Assembly (NCBI GenBank): GCA_041912595.1
Contig: JAYRMR010000015.1
Coordinates: 1 to 64,000 of the forward strand
DNA: 64,000 nt
Reading direction: 5' to 3'
From: Roseateles_B sp041912595
GTDB taxonomy: Bacteria > Pseudomonadota > Gammaproteobacteria > Burkholderiales > Burkholderiaceae_C
In this document: piece by piece, positions 32,132 to 41,710 of the stretch
Position numbering within the stretch: position 1 is the first letter of the stretch
How the letters are laid out: each line of letters starts with the position of its first letter
Position numbers and translations under genes: made by a program
The notes under the pieces: model-generated
What the model saw: the letters and a program-made list of their open reading frames with translations, nothing else
Told to the model about the DNA's origin: nothing
Databases searched by the model: none

Positions 32132-35100
32132 GTCGCGACGCCTGCACTGGCTGTCCCGCCCGCTGAGCGACTGGCTGCTGGCGCACCCGCGTGCCCGCGA
32201 GGCCGGCGCGCAGGCGCTCGATGCCGACGTCCTCATCGTCGGCAGCGGCTATGGCGCCGCGGCGGCGGCGGAACATTTTTCGCGCAGCGTCGACACGGAC
32301 GGGCGCCCGCTGCGCGTGCTGCTGCTGGAGCGCGGCCTCGAGTACCTGCCCGGGCGCTTCCCGGCGCGCATGGCCGAGCTGCCGGGGCATGTGCGCGTCG
32401 CCGCGGCGACGGAGGCCGGCACCGCGGGCGCCGGCCGGGTGAAGGGCTACCGCGAGGCGCTCTTCGACTTCCGCCTCGGCCCGGACCTGTGCGTCGTGCT
32501 GGCCAATGGCCTGGGCGGCGGCTCGCTGATCAATGCGGGCGTGATGCTGCCGGCCGAGTCCACCGTGTTCCGCGGCCCGCGCTGGCCCGCGCGCCTGCGC
32601 TGCGATCCCGGCTGCATGGACGACTGGTACGCCCGCGCCGCCCGGCTGCTGGGGGCCGAGCACGGCGGTGAGCCCAACACCGTCCGCCATCTCGACGGCC
32701 ACCCGCCCCGCCGGGCCGACTACCTGCGCGGCCTCGCCACGCCGGAACTGCCGGCGCGCGAGGTGCCCGTCACCATCGGCCTGCGGCCGCAGCCGCAGTC
32801 GGCCGCCGGTCTGCCGCTGGCGCGCTGCGTGGCCTGCGGTGACTGCGCCACCGGCTGCAACCACGGCGCCAAGGAATCGCTGGACACCAACCTGCTGTGG
32901 CTCGCGCGCCGCCGCGGCGTGGAGATGCTGACGGGCGCGACCGTGCTGCATCTCGAGCCCGAGGGCCTGGACGCGCGCAGCGGCGCCATCGACGCCTGGC
33001 GGGTCGCCGTCCTGCCCACGGACGAGCACCAGGCGCGCCAGGAGGCACAGCCCTTCGTGCTGCGCGCGCGGCAGGTGGTGCTGGCGGCCGGGGCACTCGG
33101 CTCGACGGAAATCCTGCTGCGATCGCGCCGCCGGGGGCTGGCCCTGTCCGAGCGTCTGGGCGAGGGCGTCAGCGGCAACGGGGACGTGCTGGCCGCCGTG
33201 CGCGACACGCCGGTGCTCGACGCCCTGGCCGACGAGACGCAGGACCCCGCCGCGCGCCAGGCCGGCCCGACCATCACCGCCATGCTGGATGCCCGCGCGC
33301 TGCGCGACCCCGATCCCGAGCGCCCGCCCGTCGGCTCGGGGCAGGCGCAAGCGCTGGGCTGCGTGGTGCAGGACCTCGCCATCCCCGGTCCCATGCGCTG
33401 GGGCTTCGAGCAGCTCTTCGCGCTGGGCGAGACGCTGGACGGCCTGTCCCGCCCGGACCGCAGCGTGCACGGCGCGGGCTTCGACTTTCCCGACCCCTAC
33501 GCCATCACCCGCGCGGCCAGCGCCCGCACCCTGGCCGTCGCCATCATGGGGACGGATGCGGCGCAAGGGCGCCTGCTGCTGGGCGAGCACGAGCCCGATC
33601 CCGGCAGCCTGCAGGTCCACTGGCCCGGGCTCAAGAGCGATCCGCAGGTGCAGTCCCGCCACCGCTGGCTGCGCGAGCACCTGCGGGCGCGGGGCCAGCG
33701 CCTGATCGCCTATCCGCTGTGGGAGATCCTGCCCGAGGCCATGGCCTTCATGATCGAGGACCGCAAGGGCCCGATGCTGACGGTGCACCCGCTGGGCGGC
33801 TGCGGGATGGCCGACCGCATCGAGGACGGCGTCGTCAACGAATGGGGTCAGGTCTTGCGCCCGCCCCCGGCGCGGGACGGCGAGGCGTCCGAGGTGCCCG
33901 CCGACCGCGTCTACCAGGGGCTGGCGGTGCTGGACGGCGCCATCGTCCCCGCGGCGCTGGGCATCAACCCGGCGCTGAGCATCACCGCGCTCGTGCTGCG
34001 GGCGCTGCCGGAGCTCGGCCGCCGGTGGCAGTGCCGGATGGCCGACACGGCGGCGTCCGAGGCTCCGTTCTGGCTGACGCGCCCGCTCTACCGCGACCGC
34101 CGCGGCCCGCCCCCGCCCGAGCGGCCGACGCTCCTCGAGGTGCGCGAGCAGCTCGTGGGCCTCGTGCGCGTGCCGGGGGCGCTGGGGGGCGAGGTCAAGC
34201 AGCTGGAGCTGAGCTTCGAGTTCGAGCCGACCTCGGTGCAGCGCCTCGTCGAGCCGGGCGAGGACCGCCAGCTGCGCGGCACGGCGGCCTGCCGGCTGCG
34301 ACTCTTCGACACCCGCCGCGACCCGCATCTGCCCTCGCAGCGAATGGTCGTGAGTGCGCAGGGGCCGGACGCCGGGCACAAGCTGTGGAAGCACGCCGAG
34401 CATCCCGATGCGGCGGCACGCTGGATCGCGCCGCTGGAGGGCGTGAGCCTGCGCGTGTTCCATCGGGCGCCGAGCCGCCCTCGCCAGCGTCTCGCCCGCG
34501 GCCTGTGGGCCTGGTGGCGCAACCGCGGCTGGCGCGATGCCACGCAGGCGCTGCAGGAGCGTCTGGCCCAGGCGCAGACGCCGCGCATGCGGCCGCAGGG
34601 CGCCCTGGCCGCGCTGCGCGAGCGCTGGGCCCATGCCCGGGCCCTTGCCAGCCACGGGGGGCAGGAACGGCTGATGCGCTACGAGCTGCGCATCCCCGCC
34701 CAGCTGCCCGACGCGCCCGACTGGGCCCGGCCGCTGCTGGGCCAGACCCTCGTGCTGCACAAGCGCCTGCGGTACACGCGCCGCGGCAATCCCTGGACTC
34801 AGCTCACGCAGGCCCGCCAGGACGCCGGCCCCTTCCGCGCCGCGGACGGGCCGGGCATGCCGGTGCTCTCGCTCGACCTCTACGAGCTCGCCCGCCAGCG
34901 CCAGCCGCTGCTGCGCCTCGTCCAGGCCGAGGATCTCAGCAGTGCGCTGCGCGACGTCGGCAGCCTGCTGGCCTACCTGAGCCGCCTGGTGCTGGGCGTG
35001 CATGCCTGGACCTTCCGCAAGCCCGACGCCGCCCCGCCGCGCCAGATCCAGCGCGTGCCCGGCGCGGTGCCGGGCCTGCCGCTGCCCGAGATCCAGGAGA

Positions 35101-36257
35101 TCGCCGTGGGCCGCTGCGAGGACGCCGGCCGCTCGCGCGGCCCGTCACGCGAGGCCCATCAGGCCCATCATGCCCATGGGCCCGTGATGATCCGCCTCAC
35201 GCGCTACCGGCGGGACGGCGGCCGGCCGCTGCTGATGATCCATGGCTACAGCGCCAGCGGCACGACCTTCGCCCACCACTCGGTGCAGCCGGGGCCGGCC
35301 CGCCTGATGCACGAGGCCGGCTGGGACGTGTGGATCCTCGACATGCGCACCAGCGCCGGCCTGCCTACCGCGCGCCTGCCGTGGACCTTCGAGGAATGCG
35401 CGCTCAACGACATCCCCGTGGCCATCGACACCGTGCGCCGCGTGACGGGCGTCGACCAGATCGACGTGCTCGCGCACTGCATGGGCTCGGTGATGCTGCA
35501 CATGGCCCTGCTGCAGCCGCAGCGCCAGCCCGAGGAGCACTTCTTCCCGCTGCGCCAGGCGCTGATGGAGGGCGACTGGATCCGCCGGCTCGTGATCTCG
35601 CAGGTGACGCCGCGCATGGTGTTCTCGCCGGCCAACGCGGCCCGCTCGCTGCTGATGCAGCACCTGCGCCCCTACCTGCCGATGCAGGACTTCAGCTTCC
35701 GCCCCGAGCACCCGGGGCTCATGGACGAGCTCATCGACCGCCTGCTGGCCAGCCTGCCCTACCCGGACGAGGAGTTCGACCTCGAGAACCCGCCGTTCCC
35801 GAGCCTGCGCCGCACGCCCTGGACGCGCACGAGGCATCGCATGGACCTGCTCTACGGCCGCGACTTCGCCCTCGCCAACGTGTCGCCGGCCGTCTTCGAT
35901 TTCATCGACGACCATTTCGGCCCGCTCAACATGGACACCGTTGCGCAGGCCATCCACTTCTCGCGCAGCCGCGAGCTGACGGACTGGCGCGGCGCGAGCC
36001 TCTACCTCGACGACCTGCGCAAGGCCTTCCGGCAGCTCGAGAAGTTCCCCGTGCTCTCGGTGCATGGCGAGCTCAACGGCCTGTGCGAGCCCGAGAGCGG
36101 CGAGATGCTGCACGACCTCTATGCCCAGGGCGCCCCGGGCCGGCACGAGTTCCGCATCATCGCCGGCCATGGCCACCAGGACTGCCTGATCGGCCATGAC
36201 ATCGAGGACCGGGTCTTCCGCCACATCATCGAATTCCTGCGCCGGGAGATGCCATGA
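32109..36257 (+). CDS. GMC oxidoreductase-alpha/beta hydrolase fusion protein
   Basis: This 1382-residue cytosolic fusion has an N-terminal FAD domain of the GMC/cholesterol-oxidase type (VLIVGSGYGAA, Gly45-Gly49). A Cys-rich stretch CVACGDCATGC follows, and the GMC C-terminal signature HPLGGCGM comes later. About 350 residues then link to a C-terminal alpha/beta-hydrolase (about 1030-1382). In that domain, MIHGYSASGTTF gives the oxyanion region, the elbow is AHCMGS with Cys1124 in the nucleophile place, and GHGHQD supplies a late His. A Cys elbow recalls PHA synthases rather than serine lipases. A steroid or other lipid alcohol is the plausible substrate class; this is inference. The gene overlaps both neighbours. 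Confidence 0.88.
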   Translation: MHEEPSPESRRLHWLSRPLSDWLLAHPRAREAGAQALDADVLIVGSGYGAAAAAEHFSRSVDTDGRPLRVLLLERGLEYLPGRFPARMAELPGHVRVAAATEAGTAGAGRVKGYREALFDFRLGPDLCVVLANGLGGGSLINAGVMLPAESTVFRGPRWPARLRCDPGCMDDWYARAARLLGAEHGGEPNTVRHLDGHPPRRADYLRGLATPELPAREVPVTIGLRPQPQSAAGLPLARCVACGDCATGCNHGAKESLDTNLLWLARRRGVEMLTGATVLHLEPEGLDARSGAIDAWRVAVLPTDEHQARQEAQPFVLRARQVVLAAGALGSTEILLRSRRRGLALSERLGEGVSGNGDVLAAVRDTPVLDALADETQDPAARQAGPTITAMLDARALRDPDPERPPVGSGQAQALGCVVQDLAIPGPMRWGFEQLFALGETLDGLSRPDRSVHGAGFDFPDPYAITRAASARTLAVAIMGTDAAQGRLLLGEHEPDPGSLQVHWPGLKSDPQVQSRHRWLREHLRARGQRLIAYPLWEILPEAMAFMIEDRKGPMLTVHPLGGCGMADRIEDGVVNEWGQVLRPPPARDGEASEVPADRVYQGLAVLDGAIVPAALGINPALSITALVLRALPELGRRWQCRMADTAASEAPFWLTRPLYRDRRGPPPPERPTLLEVREQLVGLVRVPGALGGEVKQLELSFEFEPTSVQRLVEPGEDRQLRGTAACRLRLFDTRRDPHLPSQRMVVSAQGPDAGHKLWKHAEHPDAAARWIAPLEGVSLRVFHRAPSRPRQRLARGLWAWWRNRGWRDATQALQERLAQAQTPRMRPQGALAALRERWAHARALASHGGQERLMRYELRIPAQLPDAPDWARPLLGQTLVLHKRLRYTRRGNPWTQLTQARQDAGPFRAADGPGMPVLSLDLYELARQRQPLLRLVQAEDLSSALRDVGSLLAYLSRLVLGVHAWTFRKPDAAPPRQIQRVPGAVPGLPLPEIQEIAVGRCEDAGRSRGPSREAHQAHHAHGPVMIRLTRYRRDGGRPLLMIHGYSASGTTFAHHSVQPGPARLMHEAGWDVWILDMRTSAGLPTARLPWTFEECALNDIPVAIDTVRRVTGVDQIDVLAHCMGSVMLHMALLQPQRQPEEHFFPLRQALMEGDWIRRLVISQVTPRMVFSPANAARSLLMQHLRPYLPMQDFSFRPEHPGLMDELIDRLLASLPYPDEEFDLENPPFPSLRRTPWTRTRHRMDLLYGRDFALANVSPAVFDFIDDHFGPLNMDTVAQAIHFSRSRELTDWRGASLYLDDLRKAFRQLEKFPVLSVHGELNGLCEPESGEMLHDLYAQGAPGRHEFRIIAGHGHQDCLIGHDIEDRVFRHIIEFLRREMP
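33845..33857 (+). repeat. Dispersed 13-mer GGGTCAGGTCTTG, copy 4
   Basis: Exact copy within the GMC part of the fusion gene, again read as Gly-Gln-Val-Leu. Confidence 0.7.
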
Positions 36258-37912
36258 GCCGACGCACCGATCTGCAGCCGCCGGTCGAGCCCCGCTGCGC
36301 CTGGCCGCCCCTGCACCGCGTGGAGCGGCGGCAGGAGGGCGACGCGCTGGCCCTGCTGACGGCGCTGCGGCCCGAGCTGGGCTGGCCGCGCGAGTGGGCC
36401 TGGCTGCCGGTGCGCGAGACGGCGTCGGGCTACGAGGCGCTCGACCCCGCGCTGCCCCTGCACCGGCAGGTCCGCCGCCGGGACTTCGAGCTCGCGGGCC
36501 AGGCCCATCCGGGCGAGGCGCTGCGCTGCCGTCTGCCGCTGGACGAGCTGCCCGACGCGCCCGGCACCGGCCTGCTGTGCCTGCTGCTGTATGCGGACGT
36601 GCGGGGGCAGTGGATCGAGTCCGCCCGCCACGCCGCGACGGCCGAGGACGAGCTGGAGGCGGCGCTGCAGGCGGCGCTGGCCATGGGCGCGACGGCGCTG
36701 CGCCACGCCTTCGTGACGCGCCCCGAGCCGGACGAGACCGCCCCGCGGGAAGCGGGCCTGAGCTTCATCCTCGCCGCCTGCCAGTACCCGCCGGGCCTGC
36801 TCGACGCGCGCCAGGGCGCCGAGCGCGACCCGCGCCGCGCCGGCCCGGTGGACGCCGCCCTGGCCCGGATGGTGGACTTCACCCGCCACACGCCCGAAGG
36901 CCGCGCCTGCTCGCTCCTGCTCATCGCCGGGGACGAGATCTACGCCGATGCCAGCGGCGGCCTGGCGGACGCGCACAACTCCGTCGAGCGCTACACGCGG
37001 GCCTATCAGCAGTTCAAGTCCGGCCTCGTGCGGCACCTGCCGCCCACGCTGGAGCGCATCGTCCATGCGCCGGACGACCACGAGATCGAGGACAACTGGG
37101 GGCCGGTGCTGCGCCGTGACGGCCGCGAGGACGGCGGCCCCTGGATCGACGCGGCCCGCGCCGCGGCCTGGGCCGCGCGCTGGGAGCCCGGCGAGCGCGA
37201 GGGCCTGCACCGGCACTTCTGGCACCGCTTCGACTGGCGGGGCGTGCGCTTCTTCGTTGCCGATGCGCGCCTGGAACGCGAACCCCGGCCGCAGTCACGC
37301 CTGATGTCCGCCCGCATCATGGGGGACGCGCAGTGGCGTGCGCTGCAGGGCTGGCTCGCGCAGCCGGATGATCGCCCGCGCGTGGTGCTCAGCGGCTCGC
37401 TGCTGCTGCCGCGCCGCCGCAGCGTGGCGGAATATCCCGGCGCGGCCGCGGCCAGCGATGCCTTCGACGGCTTCCCCGCCAGCCAGCACGGCCTGCTGCG
37501 CGCGCTGTGGACGCAGGGGGCGCAGGACGTCGTCTTCCTCTCCGGCGACGAGCACCGCAGCGGCTATGCCACCGCCTGGGTCGGCGTCGACGATGGCCAC
37601 GGCGGCCTGCGCGAGGACCAACCGCGCGTCCGACTGCTGAGCATCCACAGCTCGGCCCTGCATGCGCCCTGGCCCTTCTCGGTGACGGAGCAGGAGGCCT
37701 TCCAGGTGCCCGACGCCTTCGCCCTGATGCCCGAGGACGGTGGCGGGCCCGCGCCGCCGGGACCGCCGCTGCGCTGCCTCGTGACGGACTGGGCAGACCA
37801 CCCGGGCGACGGCTTCGCGGTGATCCGGATGCAGGCGGGCCGCGTCGAGGTGGCCTTCGACCGCACGGACGCGCCCCCTCGCTTCGTGGCTTGGGAGACC
37901 TCCTCTCGCTGA
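36254..37912 (+). CDS. Cytosolic PhoD-like metallophosphatase
   Basis: This 552-residue protein has the PhoD metallophosphoesterase core but no signal peptide. Its N-terminal half (about 1-165) matches nothing I recognise. The catalytic half shows FILAACQYPPG, the metal-site GDEIYAD (about 226-232), APDDHEIEDNWG and LSGDEHRSGY. Its ATG overlaps the stop of the fusion gene (ATGA), so the two are co-translated. A cytoplasmic phosphatase next to a GMC-hydrolase protein suggests work on a phosphorylated lipid or alcohol. It is quite different from the exported PhoD at 16665-18995. Confidence 0.85.
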   Translation: MSRRTDLQPPVEPRCAWPPLHRVERRQEGDALALLTALRPELGWPREWAWLPVRETASGYEALDPALPLHRQVRRRDFELAGQAHPGEALRCRLPLDELPDAPGTGLLCLLLYADVRGQWIESARHAATAEDELEAALQAALAMGATALRHAFVTRPEPDETAPREAGLSFILAACQYPPGLLDARQGAERDPRRAGPVDAALARMVDFTRHTPEGRACSLLLIAGDEIYADASGGLADAHNSVERYTRAYQQFKSGLVRHLPPTLERIVHAPDDHEIEDNWGPVLRRDGREDGGPWIDAARAAAWAARWEPGEREGLHRHFWHRFDWRGVRFFVADARLEREPRPQSRLMSARIMGDAQWRALQGWLAQPDDRPRVVLSGSLLLPRRRSVAEYPGAAAASDAFDGFPASQHGLLRALWTQGAQDVVFLSGDEHRSGYATAWVGVDDGHGGLREDQPRVRLLSIHSSALHAPWPFSVTEQEAFQVPDAFALMPEDGGGPAPPGPPLRCLVTDWADHPGDGFAVIRMQAGRVEVAFDRTDAPPRFVAWETSSR

Positions 37913-38032
37913 GCGTGCCTGCGCGGGCCTCGCGGCAGCATCGTTGGATCGCCGCCTCACCTGCACGGGCATGTCCGCGGTCATGGCGACGGAATGTCGC
38001 TACGCTCGGGCCTCCGCACTTCGAGGACCCGC

Positions 38033-39136
38033 ATGTTCCATCGTTCGATCGCTCTCCTGGCCATGGCCCTGCCGATGTACGCCGGGGCGGCCCCGGCCTC
38101 TCCCAGTTCTACCAGTTCTCCCAGCTCTCCTACCGTGCCGGCCGGCTTGCTCGCGCCGGCGCCGGCCTGCAGCACGCCCGCGCAGAAGGTCGATGAACAG
38201 GGCTTCGTGAAGATCGGCGGCATCGAGCAGTGGGTCACCGTGAAGGGCGAGCGCTGCGGCAATCCCATCGTGCTCTTCGTCCATGGCGGGCCGGGGAATC
38301 CCCTGAGCCCCTTCGGCGACGCCCTGTTCGGCGCCTGGGCACGGGACTTCACCCTCGTGCACTGGGACCAGCGCGGCGCCGGCATGACCTTCGGCCGCCA
38401 CCCGACGGGCGACGACGTGCCCTTGACCCTCCCGCAGCTGGTCAGCGACGGCAATGAGCTGGCGGCCTACGTGGCCCAGCGATTCGGCCAGAAGAAGGTC
38501 ATCGTGTGGGGCAGCTCCTGGGGCTCGGCGCTGGCCGTCCACATGGTGCATGCGCGCCCGGAGCTGTTCCACGCCTATCTGGGCACCTCGCAGATCGTTG
38601 ATGCGATCGAGAACGGGGCGCAGAGCTATGCCCAGCTGCTTCAGCGGGTGCAGGCCGCGCAGGACAAGGAGGCGCTGGCCGTGCTGCAGGCCGTGGGGGC
38701 GCCGCCCTGGACGGACCCGCGCAGCTTCGGCAAGGTGCGCCGCGTGATCCGCCGCTACGAAGCCCAGCGCACGGTCCCGCCGCCCAAGGCCTGGTGGCAG
38801 CCGCCCGCGATCTACACCACGCCCAAGGCGCAAGCCGACTACGAGGCGGGCGAGGACTACTCCTTCCTGCAGTTCGTGGGGCTCAAGGGCGATGGCATGG
38901 CCTCGACGATCCACCTGCGCGAGCTGGGCACCGAGTTCCAGGTGCCGCTGTTCTTCGTGCAGGGCGCGGAGGACCTCCTCACCACGCCCGACGTCACCCA
39001 GCGCTATGTGGACAGCCTGAAGGCACCGGTGAAGGCGCTGGTCCTGCTGCCGCAGGTCGGGCATGACCCGAACCCGCCGATGCTGGAGGCGCAGTACCGG
39101 CTGCTGCGCGAGCGCATCCTGCCGCTGATCAGGTAA
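38033..39136 (+). CDS. Exported proline-iminopeptidase-like alpha/beta hydrolase
   Basis: This 367-residue alpha/beta hydrolase has a signal peptide (about 1-18, ending MYAGAAP). A short Ser/Pro/Thr-rich linker built from near-repeats of Ser-Ser-Pro follows. The S33 peptidase signature is clear: LFVHGGPGNPLSP for the oxyanion hole, HWDQRGAGMTFGR, and the nucleophile elbow WGSSWGS. The acid is probably the Asp of GAEDLLT and the His is in QVGHDPN. It may cleave N-terminal residues from peptides or other amides in the periplasm. The start at 38033 has a GAGG ribosome-binding site; the longer frame from 37994 lacks one. Confidence 0.87.
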   Translation: MFHRSIALLAMALPMYAGAAPASPSSTSSPSSPTVPAGLLAPAPACSTPAQKVDEQGFVKIGGIEQWVTVKGERCGNPIVLFVHGGPGNPLSPFGDALFGAWARDFTLVHWDQRGAGMTFGRHPTGDDVPLTLPQLVSDGNELAAYVAQRFGQKKVIVWGSSWGSALAVHMVHARPELFHAYLGTSQIVDAIENGAQSYAQLLQRVQAAQDKEALAVLQAVGAPPWTDPRSFGKVRRVIRRYEAQRTVPPPKAWWQPPAIYTTPKAQADYEAGEDYSFLQFVGLKGDGMASTIHLRELGTEFQVPLFFVQGAEDLLTTPDVTQRYVDSLKAPVKALVLLPQVGHDPNPPMLEAQYRLLRERILPLIR

Positions 39137-39149
39137 GCCCGGCTGCGGC

Positions 39150-39986
39150 TCAGCGCAGCTCCAGGCCCTGCGCCCCGAGGCGCATCCGCTCCACGCCCAC
39201 GCCCAGCGCCGTCTCGAGATTGGCCTTGGCCGTGTGGCGGAAGTTGACCTCCTCGGCCGGGTTCGGCCGGGTCTTGAGCTGCTCGCGGTAAACGACCATG
39301 AAGGTGCCCACCATGGCCAGCTGCTCGTACATCGAGCGGCGCTGGGCCGCCCCGGCCTGCTGGATGCCGGGGCTCTGGCCGAGCAGGCCCTGCATCTGCC
39401 GGACCAGCGTCTTGAACTGCTCGTCCGGCACCTCCTGCTGCATGAAGACGGCGTAGTTGCCGGCGATGAAGGCGGCCAGCCCCGCGGCGAGGTCGTCGGG
39501 GGCGAGGCCCAGCTGCGCCTCCAGCTTGCGCCAGAAGGCGAAGGACTCCTCGAAGGCGCGCGTCATGGCACTGCGCTGCGCCGCCGGAAAGCGCTGGGCC
39601 AGCTCGGTGGCGGACTGGCGCAGCTGCGGCGGCCCCTCCGCGAGGACGGGCCCCGCGGCGCGGGTGGCGGGCGGTATGGCCAGCGGGGCCGACGCGGCGG
39701 CTGGTGCGGCGCTCGTGGCCGCCGTCGTGGTCGCGGTCGTGGCTGTTGCGGTGGCCGTGGCCGAGGTGTTCGGGAGGGCCGGCCGACCCAGCAGGGCGCG
39801 CATCTGCTCGGCCAGGCTGGGGGCGGCCTGCGCCTGGGCGTTGCCCGCCGCCGTCAGGGCGAGGGCCGTGGCCAGGAGGGCGGCGAGGACCGCGGCAGGC
39901 ACTCGGCCGAGCGAGGCGGCCAGCCTCGATGCCATCGAGGGCGCGGCCGGTGTCGGGGTGGGGGTCTCGATGCGGGGGCGGGGCAT
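39150..39986 (-). CDS. DUF6683-like exported protein
   Basis: This 278-residue exported protein has a signal sequence (about 18-43, ending GNAQAQ) and an Ala/Thr-rich low-complexity linker (about 65-90). A helical C-terminal domain contains LGLAPDDLAAGLAAFIAGNYAVF. The pattern matches the uncharacterised DUF6683 family as I recall it. A GGAG ribosome-binding site supports the start at 39986; an internal ATG at 39935 is the alternative. It follows the exported protein at 40031-41710 by 44 bp, so the two probably form an operon. Function unknown. Confidence 0.65.
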   Translation of the reverse strand: MPRPRIETPTPTPAAPSMASRLAASLGRVPAAVLAALLATALALTAAGNAQAQAAPSLAEQMRALLGRPALPNTSATATATATTATTTAATSAAPAAASAPLAIPPATRAAGPVLAEGPPQLRQSATELAQRFPAAQRSAMTRAFEESFAFWRKLEAQLGLAPDDLAAGLAAFIAGNYAVFMQQEVPDEQFKTLVRQMQGLLGQSPGIQQAGAAQRRSMYEQLAMVGTFMVVYREQLKTRPNPAEEVNFRHTAKANLETALGVGVERMRLGAQGLELR

Positions 39987-40030
39987 GGGGGTCTCCGGAG
40001 GGCGGCCGAGGCCGGGGTGTCGGGGGGGCT

Positions 40031-41710
40031 TCATTTGTCGAGCGTGTAGCTGGCATCGCCGAGGAAGACCGAGCCGTCGCGCACCGGAAAGCTGAGCAGG
40101 CGCTCCTCGTGGCCGTCGTCGTAGCGCAGGACGGCCACATAGCCGCTCAAGGTGTAGCTGCCGCGGCGGCTGGCGCCGTCGTCCTTGCGGTTCGGGCCGG
40201 TGGTGGTGGTCACGCTGCCGAGGCCGGTGCCGACCGTGCCCCCGGCGACGCTCTGGCTGCCCTTGCCGTCTCCCGAGGCCGAGCCGTAGATGGCCGTGCC
40301 CTGGACGGCGGCGAGGCTGCCGGAGCCCGACAGCGAGTGGAAGCTGCGCTCGAAGCGGCCGTCCTTCTGGAAGCGGATGCTGCGCGTGGACGAGGTCCCG
40401 CCGGTGAACAGGCTGCCGTAGAAGGCGCTGCGGCTGAAGTAGCCCTCGAGGCGGCTGCCCGCGGCCCAGGGGCGCATCAGGCGGTGCTGGCCGGCTTCCC
40501 AGGCGCCCTCGGGCGCGCCCTGGTCGTTCTGCGCCTGGAATTCGTAGCGTTCGCCGGCCGCCCGCCAGCGCAGCCAGTGCTGCGGCTCCAGCCGGCGCGA
40601 GCGCGCGGCATCGAGCTGGTCCGGCGGCATCTCGGTGCGGCTGTAGGCACTGCCGTCGCGCAGCAGGTAGCGGACCTCCTCGCGCCATTGCGAGCCGTTG
40701 CTGTAGTCCGCGTAGCCATGCAGCACCACGCCGGCGAAGTCCTTCTCGGGCAGACCCTGGCCGGGCTTCGCGAGCACGCGTTGCAGCGGCACGCCCTTGC
40801 GGCGCAGCGCCTGGGCCGGCTGGGAGGACGGCTGCAGGCCGGTGGGGTCGCTGACCCACACGGCGTCGTCCAGCTCCAGGAAGTAGGCGCGCGGGTCCTT
40901 CAGCGTGGCCCGCAGGACGACCTCGCGGCCGAGCAGCGGCTCGGCGTCGAAGGGCAGCTTGAGGGGCCGCTGCGCCTGGAAGGCGCCATCGTCCTGCACC
41001 AGCTGGAAGCTCACGCGGTCGTCCAGCCAGCGCCGCACGCGGCCCTTGACCAGCACCGGGATGCTGGCCCGTGGGGCGCCCGCGCGCTGCAGGGGCTCGA
41101 TCAGGCCCAGCAGCTGGGCGACGCTCAAGACCTGACCCCCACCGGGCAATGTCCCGACCGTGGGCACCGGCGAAGGGGCGTGGGCGACCTGGGCCTGGAT
41201 CAGCGCCCGCGCCGTGGGTTCGGCGGCGGGATACAGGGCGGTGGCGTCCATGGTGGGCGAGGCCCAGTCCCGCATCAGGGCCTCGCAGGCCGCCTCGGGC
41301 CGGGCCTCGCCGAGCACCCGTTCGCGCATGGCGGTGCTGACGTCCTTCCAAGGGAGATCCCGGTGCTGCCGGGCGGCGAGGCTCATCACCACCGAGCGGC
41401 TCAGGGCCAGCCGATGGCGGGTGCGCCAATCGGCATAGGCGGTCTCCAGCGCGGCACCGTTCGGGGCACCCATGTCCAGGCAGGCCCGGGTGGAGGCCTC
41501 CGCCATGGCATCCAGGCTGGCGGCCTCGACGAGCTGCCCGATGGCCGCGGCGTCGGGGGCCGACGTGGGCGCCGGGCCGGCGGTGGCGCCGGACGCCTGC
41601 AGGAGGCCCATCACGACGGCCGTCGTCACGGCCCACCCTTCGGCGGCCCAGCCGCTCCGCTGCCGCCGCACGCATTCACGCCTGGCGCTGCGGCTCGCCC
41701 CTGCTTCCAT
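40031..41710 (-). CDS. Exported protein of unknown function
   Basis: This 559-residue protein has a weak N-terminal hydrophobic segment (about 25-50) that probably acts as a signal peptide. I recognise no family. The N-terminal third is helical. The C-terminal third is rich in Gly, Ser and Thr, with an extended strand pattern (GTAIYGSASGDGKG, GSYTLSGYVAVLRYDDG) suggesting a beta-sheet domain. It is co-directional with the DUF6683-like gene downstream (44-bp gap). One copy of the dispersed 13-mer lies inside it. The start is uncertain by up to eight codons. Confidence 0.65.
   Translation of the reverse strand: MEAGASRSARRECVRRQRSGWAAEGWAVTTAVVMGLLQASGATAGPAPTSAPDAAAIGQLVEAASLDAMAEASTRACLDMGAPNGAALETAYADWRTRHRLALSRSVVMSLAARQHRDLPWKDVSTAMRERVLGEARPEAACEALMRDWASPTMDATALYPAAEPTARALIQAQVAHAPSPVPTVGTLPGGGQVLSVAQLLGLIEPLQRAGAPRASIPVLVKGRVRRWLDDRVSFQLVQDDGAFQAQRPLKLPFDAEPLLGREVVLRATLKDPRAYFLELDDAVWVSDPTGLQPSSQPAQALRRKGVPLQRVLAKPGQGLPEKDFAGVVLHGYADYSNGSQWREEVRYLLRDGSAYSRTEMPPDQLDAARSRRLEPQHWLRWRAAGERYEFQAQNDQGAPEGAWEAGQHRLMRPWAAGSRLEGYFSRSAFYGSLFTGGTSSTRSIRFQKDGRFERSFHSLSGSGSLAAVQGTAIYGSASGDGKGSQSVAGGTVGTGLGSVTTTTGPNRKDDGASRRGSYTLSGYVAVLRYDDGHEERLLSFPVRDGSVFLGDASYTLDK
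41126..41138 (-). repeat. Dispersed 13-mer GGGTCAGGTCTTG, copy 5
   Basis: Exact copy on the lower strand, in the sense direction of the host gene, read as Gly-Gln-Val-Leu. Confidence 0.7.

Noticed and set aside
38098..38140. Ser/Pro codon near-repeats at the start of the iminopeptidase-like gene
   Set aside because: It is a short linker of low complexity, common after signal peptides, and not a separate repeat element.
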